From contig NZ_JAIVFX010000002.1 of the NCBI RefSeq assembly GCF_020829625.1, positions 62,001-126,000 on the forward strand: a stretch of 64,000 nt of DNA. Direction: 5' to 3'. The notes below the pieces were generated by a model. It was not told the origin of the DNA. It worked only from the letters and a program-made list of their open reading frames with translations, and did no database searches. Position 1 is the first letter of the stretch. Every line of letters starts with the position of its first letter. Below, one piece after another: positions 28,808 through 38,960 of the stretch. This DNA is from Nostoc sp. XA010 (GTDB lineage Bacteria > Cyanobacteriota > Cyanobacteriia > Cyanobacteriales > Nostocaceae). The translations under genes and the position numbers were made by a program.

Positions 28808-28875
28808 CATTTAGTCATTAGTCATTAGTCATAAGTCATTAGTAATTAGTTCCTGGCTAATGACTTATGACCAAG
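28808..28875. repeat. TTAGTCA-type short tandem repeats
   Basis: Repeats of TAGTCAT/TAGTCATTAGTCATAAG, then the complementary TAATGACTTATGACC, form a hairpin in the lysA-cdaA gap. This is the short-repeat type common between Nostoc genes. Confidence 0.65.
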
Positions 28876-28884
28876 GACAAAAGA

Positions 28885-30294
28885 CTATTTCTTTAGCCTT
28901 TCTGGTAGGCGATCTTGTCGAATTAAGTCTTGATAAGTTTCACGTTGCAAAATTAAATTTGCTTCGCCATTCACCACAACAACTGCTGCCGATCGGGGCA
29001 AGCGGTTGTAGTTAGATGCCATACTGTAATTGTACGCACCAGTTCCCATAACTACGAGAATATCTCCTGGTTCAGTCTTTGGAAGTAGTGCATTCTTAAT
29101 CAGAATATCTCCTGATTCACAATGTTTACCAGCAATTGTGACTGTTTCGGTTAACGGAGAAGACATTTTATTGGCAATTACTGCCCGATAAACTGATTGG
29201 TAAGTAATCGGGCGGGGATTATCAGACATTCCCCCATCGATCGCTACGTAGGTACGAATTTCTGGGATAACTTTGGATGAACCAATAGTATAAGCAGTGA
29301 CGCAAGCTGTGGCAATTAGCGATCGCCCCGGTTCACACAATAATTTTGGCAAAGGCAGATTTTCAGCTGCACAAGCTGCTTGGATTACTTCACAAATGGG
29401 TTTTACCCACTCTTCAATGCTAGGGGGATCGTCTGATTCTATATACTTAATCCCCAAACCGCCACCGACATTTAACTCTGTAATATTTAAATCATACTTC
29501 GCGGCATCCCGCAGCCATTGCACCATAAGAGAGGCCAAATCTTGATGCGGTTGGCGCTCAAAAATTTGGGAACCGATATGAGCATGTAAACCTACGCAGT
29601 TAAGATCAGATTGCTTGCTTACAAAAGTAAACAATTCATCTAGCTGATTGGGATCAAAGCCAAATTTACTATCTAGTTGTCCCGTGCGGATATATTCGTG
29701 CGTATGACATTCGATACCTGGAGTCAAACGCAGCATAATTCGAGGTTTTTGTAGAGTTGTATACAACTTCTCCACAATTTCTACTATAGTGCGTAACTCG
29801 TGCCAGTTATCCACCACAATGGTACAACCGGATTCTATAGCAAAAATTAGTTCTTCACGAGACTTGTTATTGTTATGGAGGTAGATTTTATCAGCACTGA
29901 CACCCGCTTGTAAGGCAGTGTAGAGTTCTCCCCCAGATGCTACATCTATTCCTAGTCCTTCGGATGCCGCGATCGCGCAAACTGCTAAACAATTCCAAGC
30001 TTTTGAGGCGTACAATACTTGAGATTCGCCTTTGTAGTATTGCTTGAAAGCATCTCGGTATTGCTGACAAGCCGAACGCAAGGTTTCTTCATCTAAAATA
30101 TATAAAGGTGAACCAAACTGCTCAACTAGGGTTGTGACATCACACCCACCAATTTCCAGGGAGTCATGATTATGGACTCTGGCAGTTAAGGGTAAAAGTT
30201 CCTGATTAGGCGATGGATTTGCCTTGGTGTCGTGCCTTTGAGGTAAATATTGACTTCCAGAATGTTGAACCCCAGTGGGGTGAGTCGATACCAT
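28885..30294 (-). CDS. lysA: diaminopimelate decarboxylase
   Basis: A PLP enzyme that converts meso-diaminopimelate to lysine, the last step of the pathway. The 469 residues begin with a 40-residue variable leader. The PLP lysine sits in LYASKAWNCLAV; other motifs are GIDVASGGELYTAL, GLHAHIGSQI, LNVGGGLGIKY, LLCEPGRSLIATA and the active-site cysteine in KHCESGDI. It is the first gene of the operon with cdaA and uppS. It is divergent from rimI, with a 92-bp shared control region. Confidence 0.96.
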   Translation of the reverse strand: MVSTHPTGVQHSGSQYLPQRHDTKANPSPNQELLPLTARVHNHDSLEIGGCDVTTLVEQFGSPLYILDEETLRSACQQYRDAFKQYYKGESQVLYASKAWNCLAVCAIAASEGLGIDVASGGELYTALQAGVSADKIYLHNNNKSREELIFAIESGCTIVVDNWHELRTIVEIVEKLYTTLQKPRIMLRLTPGIECHTHEYIRTGQLDSKFGFDPNQLDELFTFVSKQSDLNCVGLHAHIGSQIFERQPHQDLASLMVQWLRDAAKYDLNITELNVGGGLGIKYIESDDPPSIEEWVKPICEVIQAACAAENLPLPKLLCEPGRSLIATACVTAYTIGSSKVIPEIRTYVAIDGGMSDNPRPITYQSVYRAVIANKMSSPLTETVTIAGKHCESGDILIKNALLPKTEPGDILVVMGTGAYNYSMASNYNRLPRSAAVVVVNGEANLILQRETYQDLIRQDRLPERLKK

Positions 30295-30386
30295 AACTAT
30301 AAAAGTTTTCCTTGTTCAAATTACGGGCTTTGAGTTTGTCTCCCGATTCCCAGTGTACAAAGGGTTTGTAACGTTATTCAATAAAT

Positions 30387-30938
30387 GTGATTGCATTAGA
30401 CTTAGAAATTAAATTACTGACATTAGAAAATCTCAGTGCTATTCTGGAACTCGATCAAGCCTGTTTTGGCGGACTTTGGACTCTGGACGGCTACAAACGA
30501 GAATTGGATAGTCCCAACAGCGATATACTCGGCTTGTTTTCTCCCTCCTCCAACACGAGTTTGCTAGGAATGGGTTGCTTTTGGTCAATTTTAGATGAAG
30601 CTCACATTACAATTTTGGCGGTTCATCCTCAATATCACCGTCAAGGAATGGGTGCGGCTTTACTATATTCGCTCATTAAGACAGCTTGCGATCGCAAAAT
30701 GGAGCGAGCTACCCTCGAAGTCCGAGCTTCCAACTTGGCGGCAATATCTTTATATCAAAAATTTGGCTTTCAAACAGCTGGGCGGCGGCGGCGTTACTAC
30801 CAAGATAACGATGAGGACGCTTTAATTCTTTGGCTTCCAGATTTACAACACCGCAAATTTAAAGCAACTTTAGACCAATGGTATTCCATTGTCAGCGATC
30901 GCTTGAACAAATCTTCTTGGCACTTGCTTGTTAACTAA
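30387..30938 (+). CDS. rimI: ribosomal protein S18-alanine N-acetyltransferase
   Basis: A 183-residue GNAT acetyltransferase. The acetyl-CoA loop appears as HPQYHRQGMGAALLYSLI, followed by ATLEVRASNLAAISLYQKFG and FQTAGRRRRYYQDNDEDALI, the typical RimI tail. It is expected to acetylate the N-terminal alanine of ribosomal protein S18 or related substrates. The start is GTG at 30387. The C-terminal 35 residues extend beyond the core family. Confidence 0.88.
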   Translation: MIALDLEIKLLTLENLSAILELDQACFGGLWTLDGYKRELDSPNSDILGLFSPSSNTSLLGMGCFWSILDEAHITILAVHPQYHRQGMGAALLYSLIKTACDRKMERATLEVRASNLAAISLYQKFGFQTAGRRRRYYQDNDEDALILWLPDLQHRKFKATLDQWYSIVSDRLNKSSWHLLVN

Positions 30939-31504
30939 TTCGTAATTCGTAATGGGCTACGCCCCGCTACGCTAACGTAATTCGTAATTAAACACGAATT
31001 ATAGCTTTGCCCTCTTGAAGAGCGGGGAGGGCGTTGGGGGTGGGGTTCTTGTAGCTTACTCAACTCAGAAGGCCTACATTTAACTGTTGGGTATTAGTAA
31101 TTTTGAATTATTGGCACTTGCGATCAGCTTCAGCAAAAAAATGTAACTTTGCCGCACCTATTTTTATTCAAATATTTTATCTAAAAACTAAATTCTATAA
31201 GCAGATTATATATCAAATATTTTTACTTGATATTAAAAAATATATATGTTATGTATAAGTGTTTGGGATTGAGTGAATAAACTCTCAATGTAAGCAGTGA
31301 ACTGTTTGTAATAAATCCCAAAAAGGCTGGTGAACTAAAGCTCCTCAGTACACTAGCCAGATAAAAGTAGTCAATAGTTAACAATTAGCCCATCAACTCA
31401 AGTCATAGCTTCAGGATGTCTATAATCTGTTATACAGGCATCCAAAAGCTTTGCCTGTGCTAAAATCAGCATACCGGCACGACCGCAGATGATGGGATAA
31501 AGCC
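30939..31504. other. intergenic region with dispersed repeats and the clpC leader
   Basis: The first 60 bp carry AATTCGTAAT repeats around GGGCTACGCCCCGCTACGC, a dispersed Nostoc repeat. The rest is A/T-rich, with no reading frame I can support. The clpC promoter and a long 5' leader probably lie here. No regulatory motif could be assigned with confidence. Confidence 0.5.
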
Positions 31505-33973
31505 ATGTTTGAGCGCTTCACAGAAAAAGCCATTAAGGTAATCATGCTGGCCCAAGAAGAGGCCCGCCGTTTAGGTCACAACTTTGTCGGAACCGAGCAG
31601 ATCCTCCTGGGTCTGATTGGCGAAGGCACTGGAGTGGCTGCCAAGGTGCTGAAATCAATGGGCGTCAATCTCAAAGATGCCCGAATTGAAGTTGAAAAAA
31701 TTATAGGACGGGGATCAGGCTTTGTTGCCGTGGAAATTCCGTTTACGCCACGGGCGAAGCGAGTTTTAGAACTCTCCTTGGAGGAAGCACGCCAACTGGG
31801 GCATAACTACATTGGCACCGAGCATCTGCTGTTGGGCCTAATCCGCGAAGGGGAAGGCGTCGCAGCCAGGGTGCTAGAAAACCTCGGTGTGGATCTATCT
31901 AAGGTAAGAACCCAAGTCATCCGCATGTTGGGAGAAACTGCCGAAGTTTCACCAGGCGGTTCATCCGGGCGCACAAAAACCCCGACTCTGGATGAATTTG
32001 GCTCCAACCTGACTCAGATGGCAATAGATAATAAGCTCGATCCAGTGGTGGGACGCGCTAAAGAAATTGAGCGGGTGATCCAGATATTGGGTCGCCGAAC
32101 CAAAAATAACCCAGTGCTGATTGGGGAACCAGGGGTTGGTAAAACAGCGATCGCTGAAGGTTTAGCTTCACGCATTGCCACCAAAGATATCCCTGACATC
32201 CTGGAAGATAAACGCGTCGTCACCTTAGATATTGGTTTGCTCGTAGCAGGAACCAAGTACCGGGGTGAATTTGAAGAACGCTTGAAAAAAATCATGGATG
32301 AAATCCGCTCGGCGGGTAATGTCATTCTCGTGATTGATGAGGTACACACCTTAATTGGTGCGGGTGCGGCAGAAGGTGCTATTGACGCAGCGAATATCCT
32401 CAAGCCAGCTTTGGCTAGGGGTGAGTTGCAGTGCATCGGCGCTACAACCCTAGATGAATACCGGAAGCACATCGAGCGAGATGCAGCGCTAGAGCGGCGT
32501 TTCCAACCAGTGATGGTTGGCGAACCTACAGTTGATGAAACAATTGAAATTTTGTATGGTTTGCGCGAACGCTACGAGCAACACCATAAACTGAAAATCT
32601 CCGACGAAGCATTGGTAGCGGCGGCGAAATTGTCAGACCGTTACATTAGCGATCGCTTCCTCCCAGATAAAGCCATCGACTTAGTTGATGAAGCTGGTTC
32701 TAGAGTGCGCTTGATTAACTCCCAACTGCCACCCGCAGCCAAAGAGTTAGACAAAGAACTGCGTCAGATATTAAAAGAAAAAGATGACGCGGTGCGCTCT
32801 CAAGACTTTGACAAAGCTGGAGAATTGCGCGATCGCGAAATGGAAATCAAAGCCGAAATCCGGGCGATCGCTCAAAGCAAGACCAATGCAACTGGCACAG
32901 AAGGTGAAGAACCTGTAGTTACAGAAGAAGACATTGCCCACATTGTCGCTTCCTGGACTGGAGTACCGGTGAACAAACTCACCGAATCTGAATCTGAAAA
33001 GCTGCTGCACATGGAAGACACCTTGCACCAGCGTTTAATTGGTCAGGATGAAGCTGTGAGAGCAGTTTCACGCGCAATTCGTCGCGCTCGTGTCGGTTTG
33101 AAGAATCCCAATCGACCCATAGCTAGCTTTGTCTTCTCTGGGCCTACTGGTGTAGGTAAAACCGAGTTGGCGAAGTCCTTAGCTGCTTACTTCTTCGGTT
33201 CCGAAGAAGCGATGATCCGCTTAGATATGTCCGAATACATGGAGCGTCACACCGTCAGCAAACTGATTGGTTCGCCTCCTGGTTATGTTGGCTATAACGA
33301 AGGTGGTCAGCTGACTGAAGCCGTGCGGCGACGTCCTTACACCGTGGTGTTGTTCGACGAAATCGAAAAAGCACACCCCGATGTATTCAACATGCTGCTG
33401 CAAATTTTGGAAGACGGACGGTTAACTGATGCCAAAGGTCGCACGGTGGACTTCAAGAACACCTTGCTGATTTTAACTTCCAATATTGGTTCTAAGGTAA
33501 TTGAAAAAGGCGGTAGCGGTATCGGCTTTGAATTCTCCGAAGATGCCAGCGAGTCAACTTACAACCGGATTCGCTCTTTGGTGAACGAAGAATTGAAGCA
33601 GTACTTCCGTCCAGAGTTCCTCAACCGACTCGATGAAATTATCGTCTTCCGTCAGTTGAACAAGCCGGAAGTGACCCAAATCGCCGAAATTATGCTCAAG
33701 GAAGTATTTGGTCGTCTGACCGAAAAGGGTATCACCTTAGAAGTCACAGACCGCTTCAAGGATCGGTTGATCACTGAAGGTTACAGTCCCAGCTACGGCG
33801 CTAGGCCATTACGTCGGGCAATTATGCGCCTGTTAGAAGATAGCCTAGCAGAAGAAATTCTGTCTGGTCGCATTAAGGATGGCGATACAGCCCTTGTTGA
33901 TGTGGATGAAAATGGCGTTGTCCAAGTCAGTTCTCAACAGCGTCGGGAATTGTTACCCCAAGGTGTTGAGTAA
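31505..33973 (+). CDS. clpC: ATP-dependent Clp protease ATP-binding subunit ClpC
   Basis: HSP100 unfoldase that feeds proteins to ClpP. The 822 residues have a double Clp_N domain (1-145, [20 protein letters not shown] and a second copy), AAA-1 with Walker [10 protein letters not shown] at about 207 and Walker [14 protein letters not shown], a UVR-like middle segment ([17 protein letters not shown]), AAA-2 with Walker [10 protein letters not shown] at about 546, and the [14 protein letters not shown] loop. The VGF-type ClpP-docking loop is visible as SGIGF. The length and layout are those of the essential cyanobacterial/chloroplast ClpC. A rho-independent terminator follows. Confidence 0.98.
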   Translation: MFERFTEKAIKVIMLAQEEARRLGHNFVGTEQILLGLIGEGTGVAAKVLKSMGVNLKDARIEVEKIIGRGSGFVAVEIPFTPRAKRVLELSLEEARQLGHNYIGTEHLLLGLIREGEGVAARVLENLGVDLSKVRTQVIRMLGETAEVSPGGSSGRTKTPTLDEFGSNLTQMAIDNKLDPVVGRAKEIERVIQILGRRTKNNPVLIGEPGVGKTAIAEGLASRIATKDIPDILEDKRVVTLDIGLLVAGTKYRGEFEERLKKIMDEIRSAGNVILVIDEVHTLIGAGAAEGAIDAANILKPALARGELQCIGATTLDEYRKHIERDAALERRFQPVMVGEPTVDETIEILYGLRERYEQHHKLKISDEALVAAAKLSDRYISDRFLPDKAIDLVDEAGSRVRLINSQLPPAAKELDKELRQILKEKDDAVRSQDFDKAGELRDREMEIKAEIRAIAQSKTNATGTEGEEPVVTEEDIAHIVASWTGVPVNKLTESESEKLLHMEDTLHQRLIGQDEAVRAVSRAIRRARVGLKNPNRPIASFVFSGPTGVGKTELAKSLAAYFFGSEEAMIRLDMSEYMERHTVSKLIGSPPGYVGYNEGGQLTEAVRRRPYTVVLFDEIEKAHPDVFNMLLQILEDGRLTDAKGRTVDFKNTLLILTSNIGSKVIEKGGSGIGFEFSEDASESTYNRIRSLVNEELKQYFRPEFLNRLDEIIVFRQLNKPEVTQIAEIMLKEVFGRLTEKGITLEVTDRFKDRLITEGYSPSYGARPLRRAIMRLLEDSLAEEILSGRIKDGDTALVDVDENGVVQVSSQQRRELLPQGVE

Positions 33974-34014
33974 AATTTAGGGTTTGGGATTTGAATCTCA
34001 AATAAAAATTAGAA

Positions 34015-34049
34015 ACCAGTAGAGTATTAATTGCTCTACTGGTTTTTTG
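34015..34049 (+). terminator. rho-independent terminator of clpC
   Basis: ACCAGTAGAG (34015-34024) pairs perfectly with CTCTACTGGT (34034-34043) around a 9-base loop and is followed by TTTTTTG. It lies 41 bases after the clpC stop. Confidence 0.88.
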
Positions 34050-34072
34050 TGTGAAAACATTTGGGGATAATT

Positions 34073-34519
34073 TTAGTTTTCATTTAAAGAATTAACTATT
34101 TCCTTAACAAACCAGTTTATTGTATTGTGTATTTTTTGATAATCTTTTTGCTCGAATAATTCTTTAAGTTCATTGTGAGGTTGCTTTCCATCTGGAAAAA
34201 TTTGCACATTTTTTTCTAATGGATATTGTAATATGCTTAGATTTTTTTTAATTTCGTTGACTACTTTTCCAGCGTCTAAAAAACTATTTTTTAGGTTAGA
34301 TAGAGTAATATATGCCCATCCTTCTTCTACTTTTCCGCTAACTTTAATTCCTTTTCTATTGACTACAAATTCAATAAATAAGGCTTCTATTTTTTCTTTA
34401 TTAATACCCTTATTAAGTGACTTGAGACGTATTTTTATGAATTTACCTTTAGCTTCAATTCTTTCTTTAATCGATTTACCATTCAAATCTCCATGACTAG
34501 CAACATCCCTGATATCCAT
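34073..34519 (-). CDS. hypothetical protein, lysine-rich
   Basis: A 148-residue frame with coding-like composition but unusually A/T- and Lys-rich relative to its neighbours (GKSIKERIEAKGKFIKIRLK, EKIEALFIEFVVNRKGIKVS, NFLDAGKVVNEI-like helices). The central GWAYITLSNLKNSFLDAGKV suggests an alpha/beta fold. I recognise no family. The base composition hints at horizontal acquisition. It converges on the clpC terminator. Confidence 0.6.
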   Translation of the reverse strand: MDIRDVASHGDLNGKSIKERIEAKGKFIKIRLKSLNKGINKEKIEALFIEFVVNRKGIKVSGKVEEGWAYITLSNLKNSFLDAGKVVNEIKKNLSILQYPLEKNVQIFPDGKQPHNELKELFEQKDYQKIHNTINWFVKEIVNSLNEN

Positions 34520-34661
34520 GATGCTAGTAATTATTTTGTAATCTTCATTCTCATAAAGTTTAAAATTTGCTTTACTACTATAAACAATTTTAAAAAAATC
34601 TCAAAGTCAAAGACTTCTGAAAAGAGGACTTGCTGCTCATGTATTTAACGATGAACCTACA

Positions 34662-34871
34662 ATGAATAAAGTTACTCAAGCCATAATAGAAAATGGGCAG
34701 TTCACCGGAATGATGCGAGGATATGACCGTTATGGGATGTTTTTTAATGAACCAATAGGTTATAGAATCAGTCCAGATGGTAGCCGTATTCTACTTTACT
34801 ATGGGGAGATAAAAATCAATGCAGACAACCAATGTCACGTCATCCCCCGCACAAGACCGAGTGAAGAATAA
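34662..34871 (+). CDS. hypothetical protein, 69 residues
   Basis: A small frame (MNKVTQAIIENGQFTGMMRG, YDRYGMFFNEPIGYRISPDG). It overlaps the next frame (34819) by 53 bp in another phase. I do not recognise it. The pair may be a small two-gene unit, possibly of toxin-antitoxin type, but nothing in the sequence proves this. Confidence 0.45.
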   Translation: MNKVTQAIIENGQFTGMMRGYDRYGMFFNEPIGYRISPDGSRILLYYGEIKINADNQCHVIPRTRPSEE

Positions 34872-35088
34872 CTGGGAATTTACAGAAGTATGGATAGATC
34901 CAATGTTATCCCCTCCATATATTCTTTTATTGCTTTGCAACAGTGAAGATAACTGTCAAGTTTATGATCCGGCGCAGGGTTATAAAATTGTATTTTCTAG
35001 TAATGACTATAATGCAGCTAAGTTATGGTTGCTAGAAGATGAGTATGAACCAATTGAAGGTAGGCTTTTAGCTGCGAAATTAGCCTAA
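34819..35088 (+). CDS. hypothetical protein, 89 residues
   Basis: A small frame with NNWEFTEVWIDPMLSPPYIL, LLCNSEDNCQVYDPAQGYKI and YNAAKLWLLEDEYEPIEGRL, a style seen in small cyanobacterial hypotheticals. The true start may be the GTG near 34861 rather than the overlapping ATG at 34819. Function unknown. Confidence 0.55.
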   Translation: MQTTNVTSSPAQDRVKNNWEFTEVWIDPMLSPPYILLLLCNSEDNCQVYDPAQGYKIVFSSNDYNAAKLWLLEDEYEPIEGRLLAAKLA

Positions 35089-35099
35089 GTTACTAGAGA

Positions 35100-35277
35100 G
35101 AATATCACCGCATGATTGACGCTGGCATTTTGAGCGATCGCAAAGTTGAACTACTCAAATAAAAAATTGTCGAAAGGGTAAGCTATGCTACCCTAGCTTA
35201 TAGCTTAATACCTGTTAAAGTTCTGAGATATTGATAATCAACCAGATTTTACTATTGAATTTGTTAGCCCTTCGTAG
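35100..35277 (+). pseudogene. remnant of a Uma2-family endonuclease gene
   Basis: EYHRMIDAGILSDRKVELLK followed by TAA (35100-35162) matches the start of Uma2-family (DUF820, PD-(D/E)XK) proteins. A later piece in another phase, NQPDFTIEFVSPS then TAG (35236-35277), matches their PDLVIEV.SPS block. The two pieces are too close together, so the gene has been deleted internally and decayed. The rest of the 35089-35380 gap is empty. Confidence 0.6.
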
Positions 35278-35380
35278 ACATCGCACCACATAAATGCTCT
35301 TTTAACTAACCAAACTCTCGTTACGAAATCTGGGGTAAAATACCGCTTTACAGTCTTTGAGATGATTATCCCGATTTTAT

Positions 35381-36919
35381 ATGCGTCTATTCCGAGAAAA
35401 AGAATGGTTATTTAGCCTACTGGTAATATCTCTAGTTCTATGGCTGATATTTTTAGGAAACTCCCCTTTACGAGATTGGGATGAAGGGACTGTGGCACAG
35501 GTTGCCCGTGAAATTTGGCGTGCCCCATTTGGTTCAATGCATTGGCTTTACCCCACCTTGGGAGGTGAACCTTATCATAATAAGCCACCACTGATGCACT
35601 TACTAATTGCCTGGACTTACTCTATCGGAGGCGTGAATGAGTGGACAACACGTCTACCGGGTGCAGTGTTAACTGCCTTGGGTGTGCCTTTGCTTTACTT
35701 AGTGGGATGTTTGCTTTTTAACGAAAGTTTACCAGCTTTATTTGCCGCTTTAGTTTACTTAACAATGTTGCCTGTGGTGCGTCACGGAAGGCTAGCAATG
35801 TTAGATGGTACAACTATTACCTTTTTCTTGCTGTTGTTATTTTTTTTGCTAAAAGCACGTCAAAATCGTCGGTATGCTCTCGGTGTGGGATTTTGTCTAG
35901 GGTTAATAACTCTAACTAAAGGGATGATGGTTTTGCCGCTAGGAGCGATCGCTTGTTTATTCCTCATTGCAGATCGACAATTTGCTTTGTTAAAAAGCCC
36001 CTATTTATTAATGGGAATGTTTTTAGGAAATGCGCCAGCGATCGCTTGGTTTCTTGCTCAATGGCAACATTATGGCGAAAATTTCTTCCAAGTGAATTTT
36101 CAAGCACAAACCTTTAATCGCCTTACACAATCTGTTGAAGGTCATAGTGGGCCTATCTGGTACTATTTAATTGAGATAATTAAGTATAGTTTCCCTTGGC
36201 TATTATTTTTACCCGGAGGTTTTTATCTAGCTTGGAAAAAACGTCATACTTCCGGGAGCCGCCTAATTATTATCGGCACAATCGTTTACTTAGGAACTAT
36301 CTCTTTAATGAGAACTAAGCTCCCGTGGTATGTTATGCCTATATACCCATTTTTAGCTTTGGCAATTGGTGCTAAACTTAGCGAAATTTGGCAGAATGAC
36401 CATTTTAAGGGACGAAGTTTGGCAATATTTCTGGCTATTATTTCTATTGCTGGTTTAGGAGGTTGTGTTTACTTTTTTATTAAAAAAGAACCTATTTTAA
36501 TAGTCATGAGTATTGTTTTGGCAATAAGTATGGGCATTGCAGCATGGCTAGTTAAACAGCGCGATCGCAAGTTTATTCCAGTATTGTTTTCTGGGATGTA
36601 CTTAGTTTTAGCACTGTTGATGAGTTCGCAATCATGGATTTGGGAATTGAATGAAGCTTTCCCAGTTAAACCAGTCGCGGAATTAATTCGGGCAAATGTT
36701 TCACCAGGAACACAAATTTATACTTCTTTTGGTTATAGTCGTCCTAGTTTAGACTTTTATAGCGATTGCAAGGTAACTGCTGCAACTGTGCCAGTTTTAC
36801 AAAAAATGTTATCTAATAAATCTTATTTGCTATTAGACAATGAGGCTTTACAGCAAATCAATTTAACTGGTAGTACAATTATAGGATCAGCTAAAGAATT
36901 TACACTGATTTCACCATAA
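35381..36919 (+). CDS. family 39 (ArnT-like) membrane glycosyltransferase
   Basis: A 512-residue polytopic protein of about 11-12 transmembrane segments, with the acidic first-loop motif RDWDEGTVAQVAREIW typical of GT-C/GT39 enzymes that use polyprenyl-phosphate sugars. GGEPYHNKPPLMHLLIAW and the RHGRLAMLDGTT segment support this. It probably glycosylates lipids, proteins or cell-wall polymers at the outer face of the plasma membrane. The acceptor is unknown. Confidence 0.85.
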   Translation: MRLFREKEWLFSLLVISLVLWLIFLGNSPLRDWDEGTVAQVAREIWRAPFGSMHWLYPTLGGEPYHNKPPLMHLLIAWTYSIGGVNEWTTRLPGAVLTALGVPLLYLVGCLLFNESLPALFAALVYLTMLPVVRHGRLAMLDGTTITFFLLLLFFLLKARQNRRYALGVGFCLGLITLTKGMMVLPLGAIACLFLIADRQFALLKSPYLLMGMFLGNAPAIAWFLAQWQHYGENFFQVNFQAQTFNRLTQSVEGHSGPIWYYLIEIIKYSFPWLLFLPGGFYLAWKKRHTSGSRLIIIGTIVYLGTISLMRTKLPWYVMPIYPFLALAIGAKLSEIWQNDHFKGRSLAIFLAIISIAGLGGCVYFFIKKEPILIVMSIVLAISMGIAAWLVKQRDRKFIPVLFSGMYLVLALLMSSQSWIWELNEAFPVKPVAELIRANVSPGTQIYTSFGYSRPSLDFYSDCKVTAATVPVLQKMLSNKSYLLLDNEALQQINLTGSTIIGSAKEFTLISP

Positions 36920-36999
36920 CTTAAAGATGTGGAAAGTCTTATTTTATTACCTTAATTCGTTATATAAAATTTAGCTATAGTAAATTAAGAGTCATGCTA

Positions 37000-38931
37000 C
37001 TATGAGCCTTCGTTCGTTACTTGAATAATAGATTGACTAGATTGGGCTAGATAGATACCCACTAAAACGACGGCAAAAGTCGCCCAGTCAAACAAACCTA
37101 CTTGTTCTGAAAAAATGAACCAAGCGAAAATGGAAGCCAAGACTGGATTGAGGAGAAGGGTAACAGCGACGACGCCTGACGAGAGTCTACTGAGGCTATA
37201 AGTCAAAAGTCCCTGACCCAATACTTGGCAGAAGAGAGCTTGAAAAATGATGAAAAACCACCCCATCCAAGAATAGGGAAACAATCTCTCTTCGATGAAT
37301 GGGAGAATAGGCAACAGAAACATTGTAGTGACACCACAACGCCAAAGCATTATGGTTGCGGTAGTAAATCGGGTTTGGAGTTGTTCTATCAGCAGCAAAT
37401 AGGTGGCAATAAAAACTGCGGTTAGAAATGCTAGCGCATCACCAAGTATTTGGTCAGTTGCAAATTGTATATTATGAAGTTCAAAGGCGATCGCTCCTAA
37501 AAGGGCTATGACCATACCAATAACAAATCTGTTATCGAAGCGCCGACCTAATAACAGATACCCAGCCGCAGCAACGAATAAGGGATTTAAATTAGACAAT
37601 AAAGCTACGTTAGCAACGCTAGTTTGACTCAGCGACCAAGCCCACAACAACAGGGAGGTCGTTGCAGCACTTCCCATTGCCAATAACAGCCATACATCCT
37701 TTTTTGTAAAAGGCTTCTGTTCTATAGGTTGATGATCGGGTTGTTGGCGGCGCAAAGCCTCAAGTCCATTCCACAGCGCAAAGACGACTGCGGCAATCCA
37801 ACTCCGATGAAATCCTACAGCATTTGCACCAATTTCTTGTTCGCATAATTTTGTTAGAGATGGTGCCAAAGATATGGGAATTAGGGCAACAAATAATGAG
37901 ACAGCTCCTAGTAAAGCTGGTGTTTCAAAAAATTGTTGCTTTAGTAATAACAATTTGATCGTTATACTTTTAACGAAAGTGTTAACTATAGTTTTGACTG
38001 ATTCCTGAAACGGGAAATTAACAGTAGCTTGGCTAGATATGGCTAAGTATAAACCCATTAAAACTACAGCAAAACCTACCCAATTTGAGAAAGTTAATTT
38101 TTCCGAAAATATTACAACAGCGAAAATGCCGCTAAATAATGGCTCTAATAGATGCACCAAGGAGACAACTACAGAGGAAAACTTGGCAAGGCTATAGGTC
38201 AAAAGCCCATGACCTAAAACTTGGCAGATCAGGGCTAGGGAAATCACCCAAAGCCATCCACTGACTGTAGAGGGGAAAACCTGATCTTGAGTGAACAAAA
38301 GTATGGGGAAGATGGCTAAAGCCGCGATCGCACTGATCCACAACTGGATTGTGGCAGGAGAAAATTTGGTTCGTAGTTTTTCTACGATTAGCAGGTATCC
38401 ACTCAAGAAAACCGCAGAAACGATCGCAGCAAAGCCCCCTTGAACTTCGTCTGTGGCGATTTGCAGTTCCTCAAATTCAATAGCGATCGCTCCCCCAAGG
38501 GCAATGGCCATCCCAATCAGGAACTGGCTCTCAAAAGCCTGACGAAATAACAGCCACACCCCTAAGCTAGTGAATATAGGAGCAAGGTTATGCAACACGC
38601 TAGAAATCGCAACGCTAGTTTGAGTCAGCGACCAAGCCAAAAAGCCTAAAGTAGCAGCCCAAAGAATACCAGCACCTAACAATAGCAACAAATCCTGACT
38701 GGTGTAGGTCTGCTGTTCTCCAGATTTTTCTAAGGAGAATCGCTGCCGTATTGCCTTGTATCCATGCCATACCAAGAAGACCACACTAGCAAGCCAAAAA
38801 CGATTAAATACAGTGGCATTGGGGCTGAGTTCCATTTCGCTCAATTTCATAAAAATAGAGCCAAAAGAAATTGCACCTACACCTACAAATAATGAAGCGA
38901 TCGCTATCTTTGTTTGATTGGATACATTCAT
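37000..38931 (-). CDS. tandem-fused EamA (DMT) family transporter
   Basis: A 643-residue membrane protein from ATG 38931 (MNVSNQTKIAIASLFVGVGA). An upstream in-frame extension to 39207 overlaps the neighbouring gene and looks non-coding. It contains two complete drug/metabolite-transporter units of about 300 residues: SFGSIFMKLSEMELSPNATV to VGFAVVLMGLYLAIS, then APSLTKLCEQEIGANAVGFH to WATFAVVLVGIYLAQSSQS. Each unit has about 10 transmembrane helices and two EamA repeats. Usual EamA proteins have one unit, so this is a gene fusion by tandem duplication. Substrate unknown. Confidence 0.85.
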   Translation of the reverse strand: MNVSNQTKIAIASLFVGVGAISFGSIFMKLSEMELSPNATVFNRFWLASVVFLVWHGYKAIRQRFSLEKSGEQQTYTSQDLLLLLGAGILWAATLGFLAWSLTQTSVAISSVLHNLAPIFTSLGVWLLFRQAFESQFLIGMAIALGGAIAIEFEELQIATDEVQGGFAAIVSAVFLSGYLLIVEKLRTKFSPATIQLWISAIAALAIFPILLFTQDQVFPSTVSGWLWVISLALICQVLGHGLLTYSLAKFSSVVVSLVHLLEPLFSGIFAVVIFSEKLTFSNWVGFAVVLMGLYLAISSQATVNFPFQESVKTIVNTFVKSITIKLLLLKQQFFETPALLGAVSLFVALIPISLAPSLTKLCEQEIGANAVGFHRSWIAAVVFALWNGLEALRRQQPDHQPIEQKPFTKKDVWLLLAMGSAATTSLLLWAWSLSQTSVANVALLSNLNPLFVAAAGYLLLGRRFDNRFVIGMVIALLGAIAFELHNIQFATDQILGDALAFLTAVFIATYLLLIEQLQTRFTTATIMLWRCGVTTMFLLPILPFIEERLFPYSWMGWFFIIFQALFCQVLGQGLLTYSLSRLSSGVVAVTLLLNPVLASIFAWFIFSEQVGLFDWATFAVVLVGIYLAQSSQSIIQVTNEGS

Positions 38932-38960
38932 TAGGAAATTTAAATATATGGTCAAACCCT

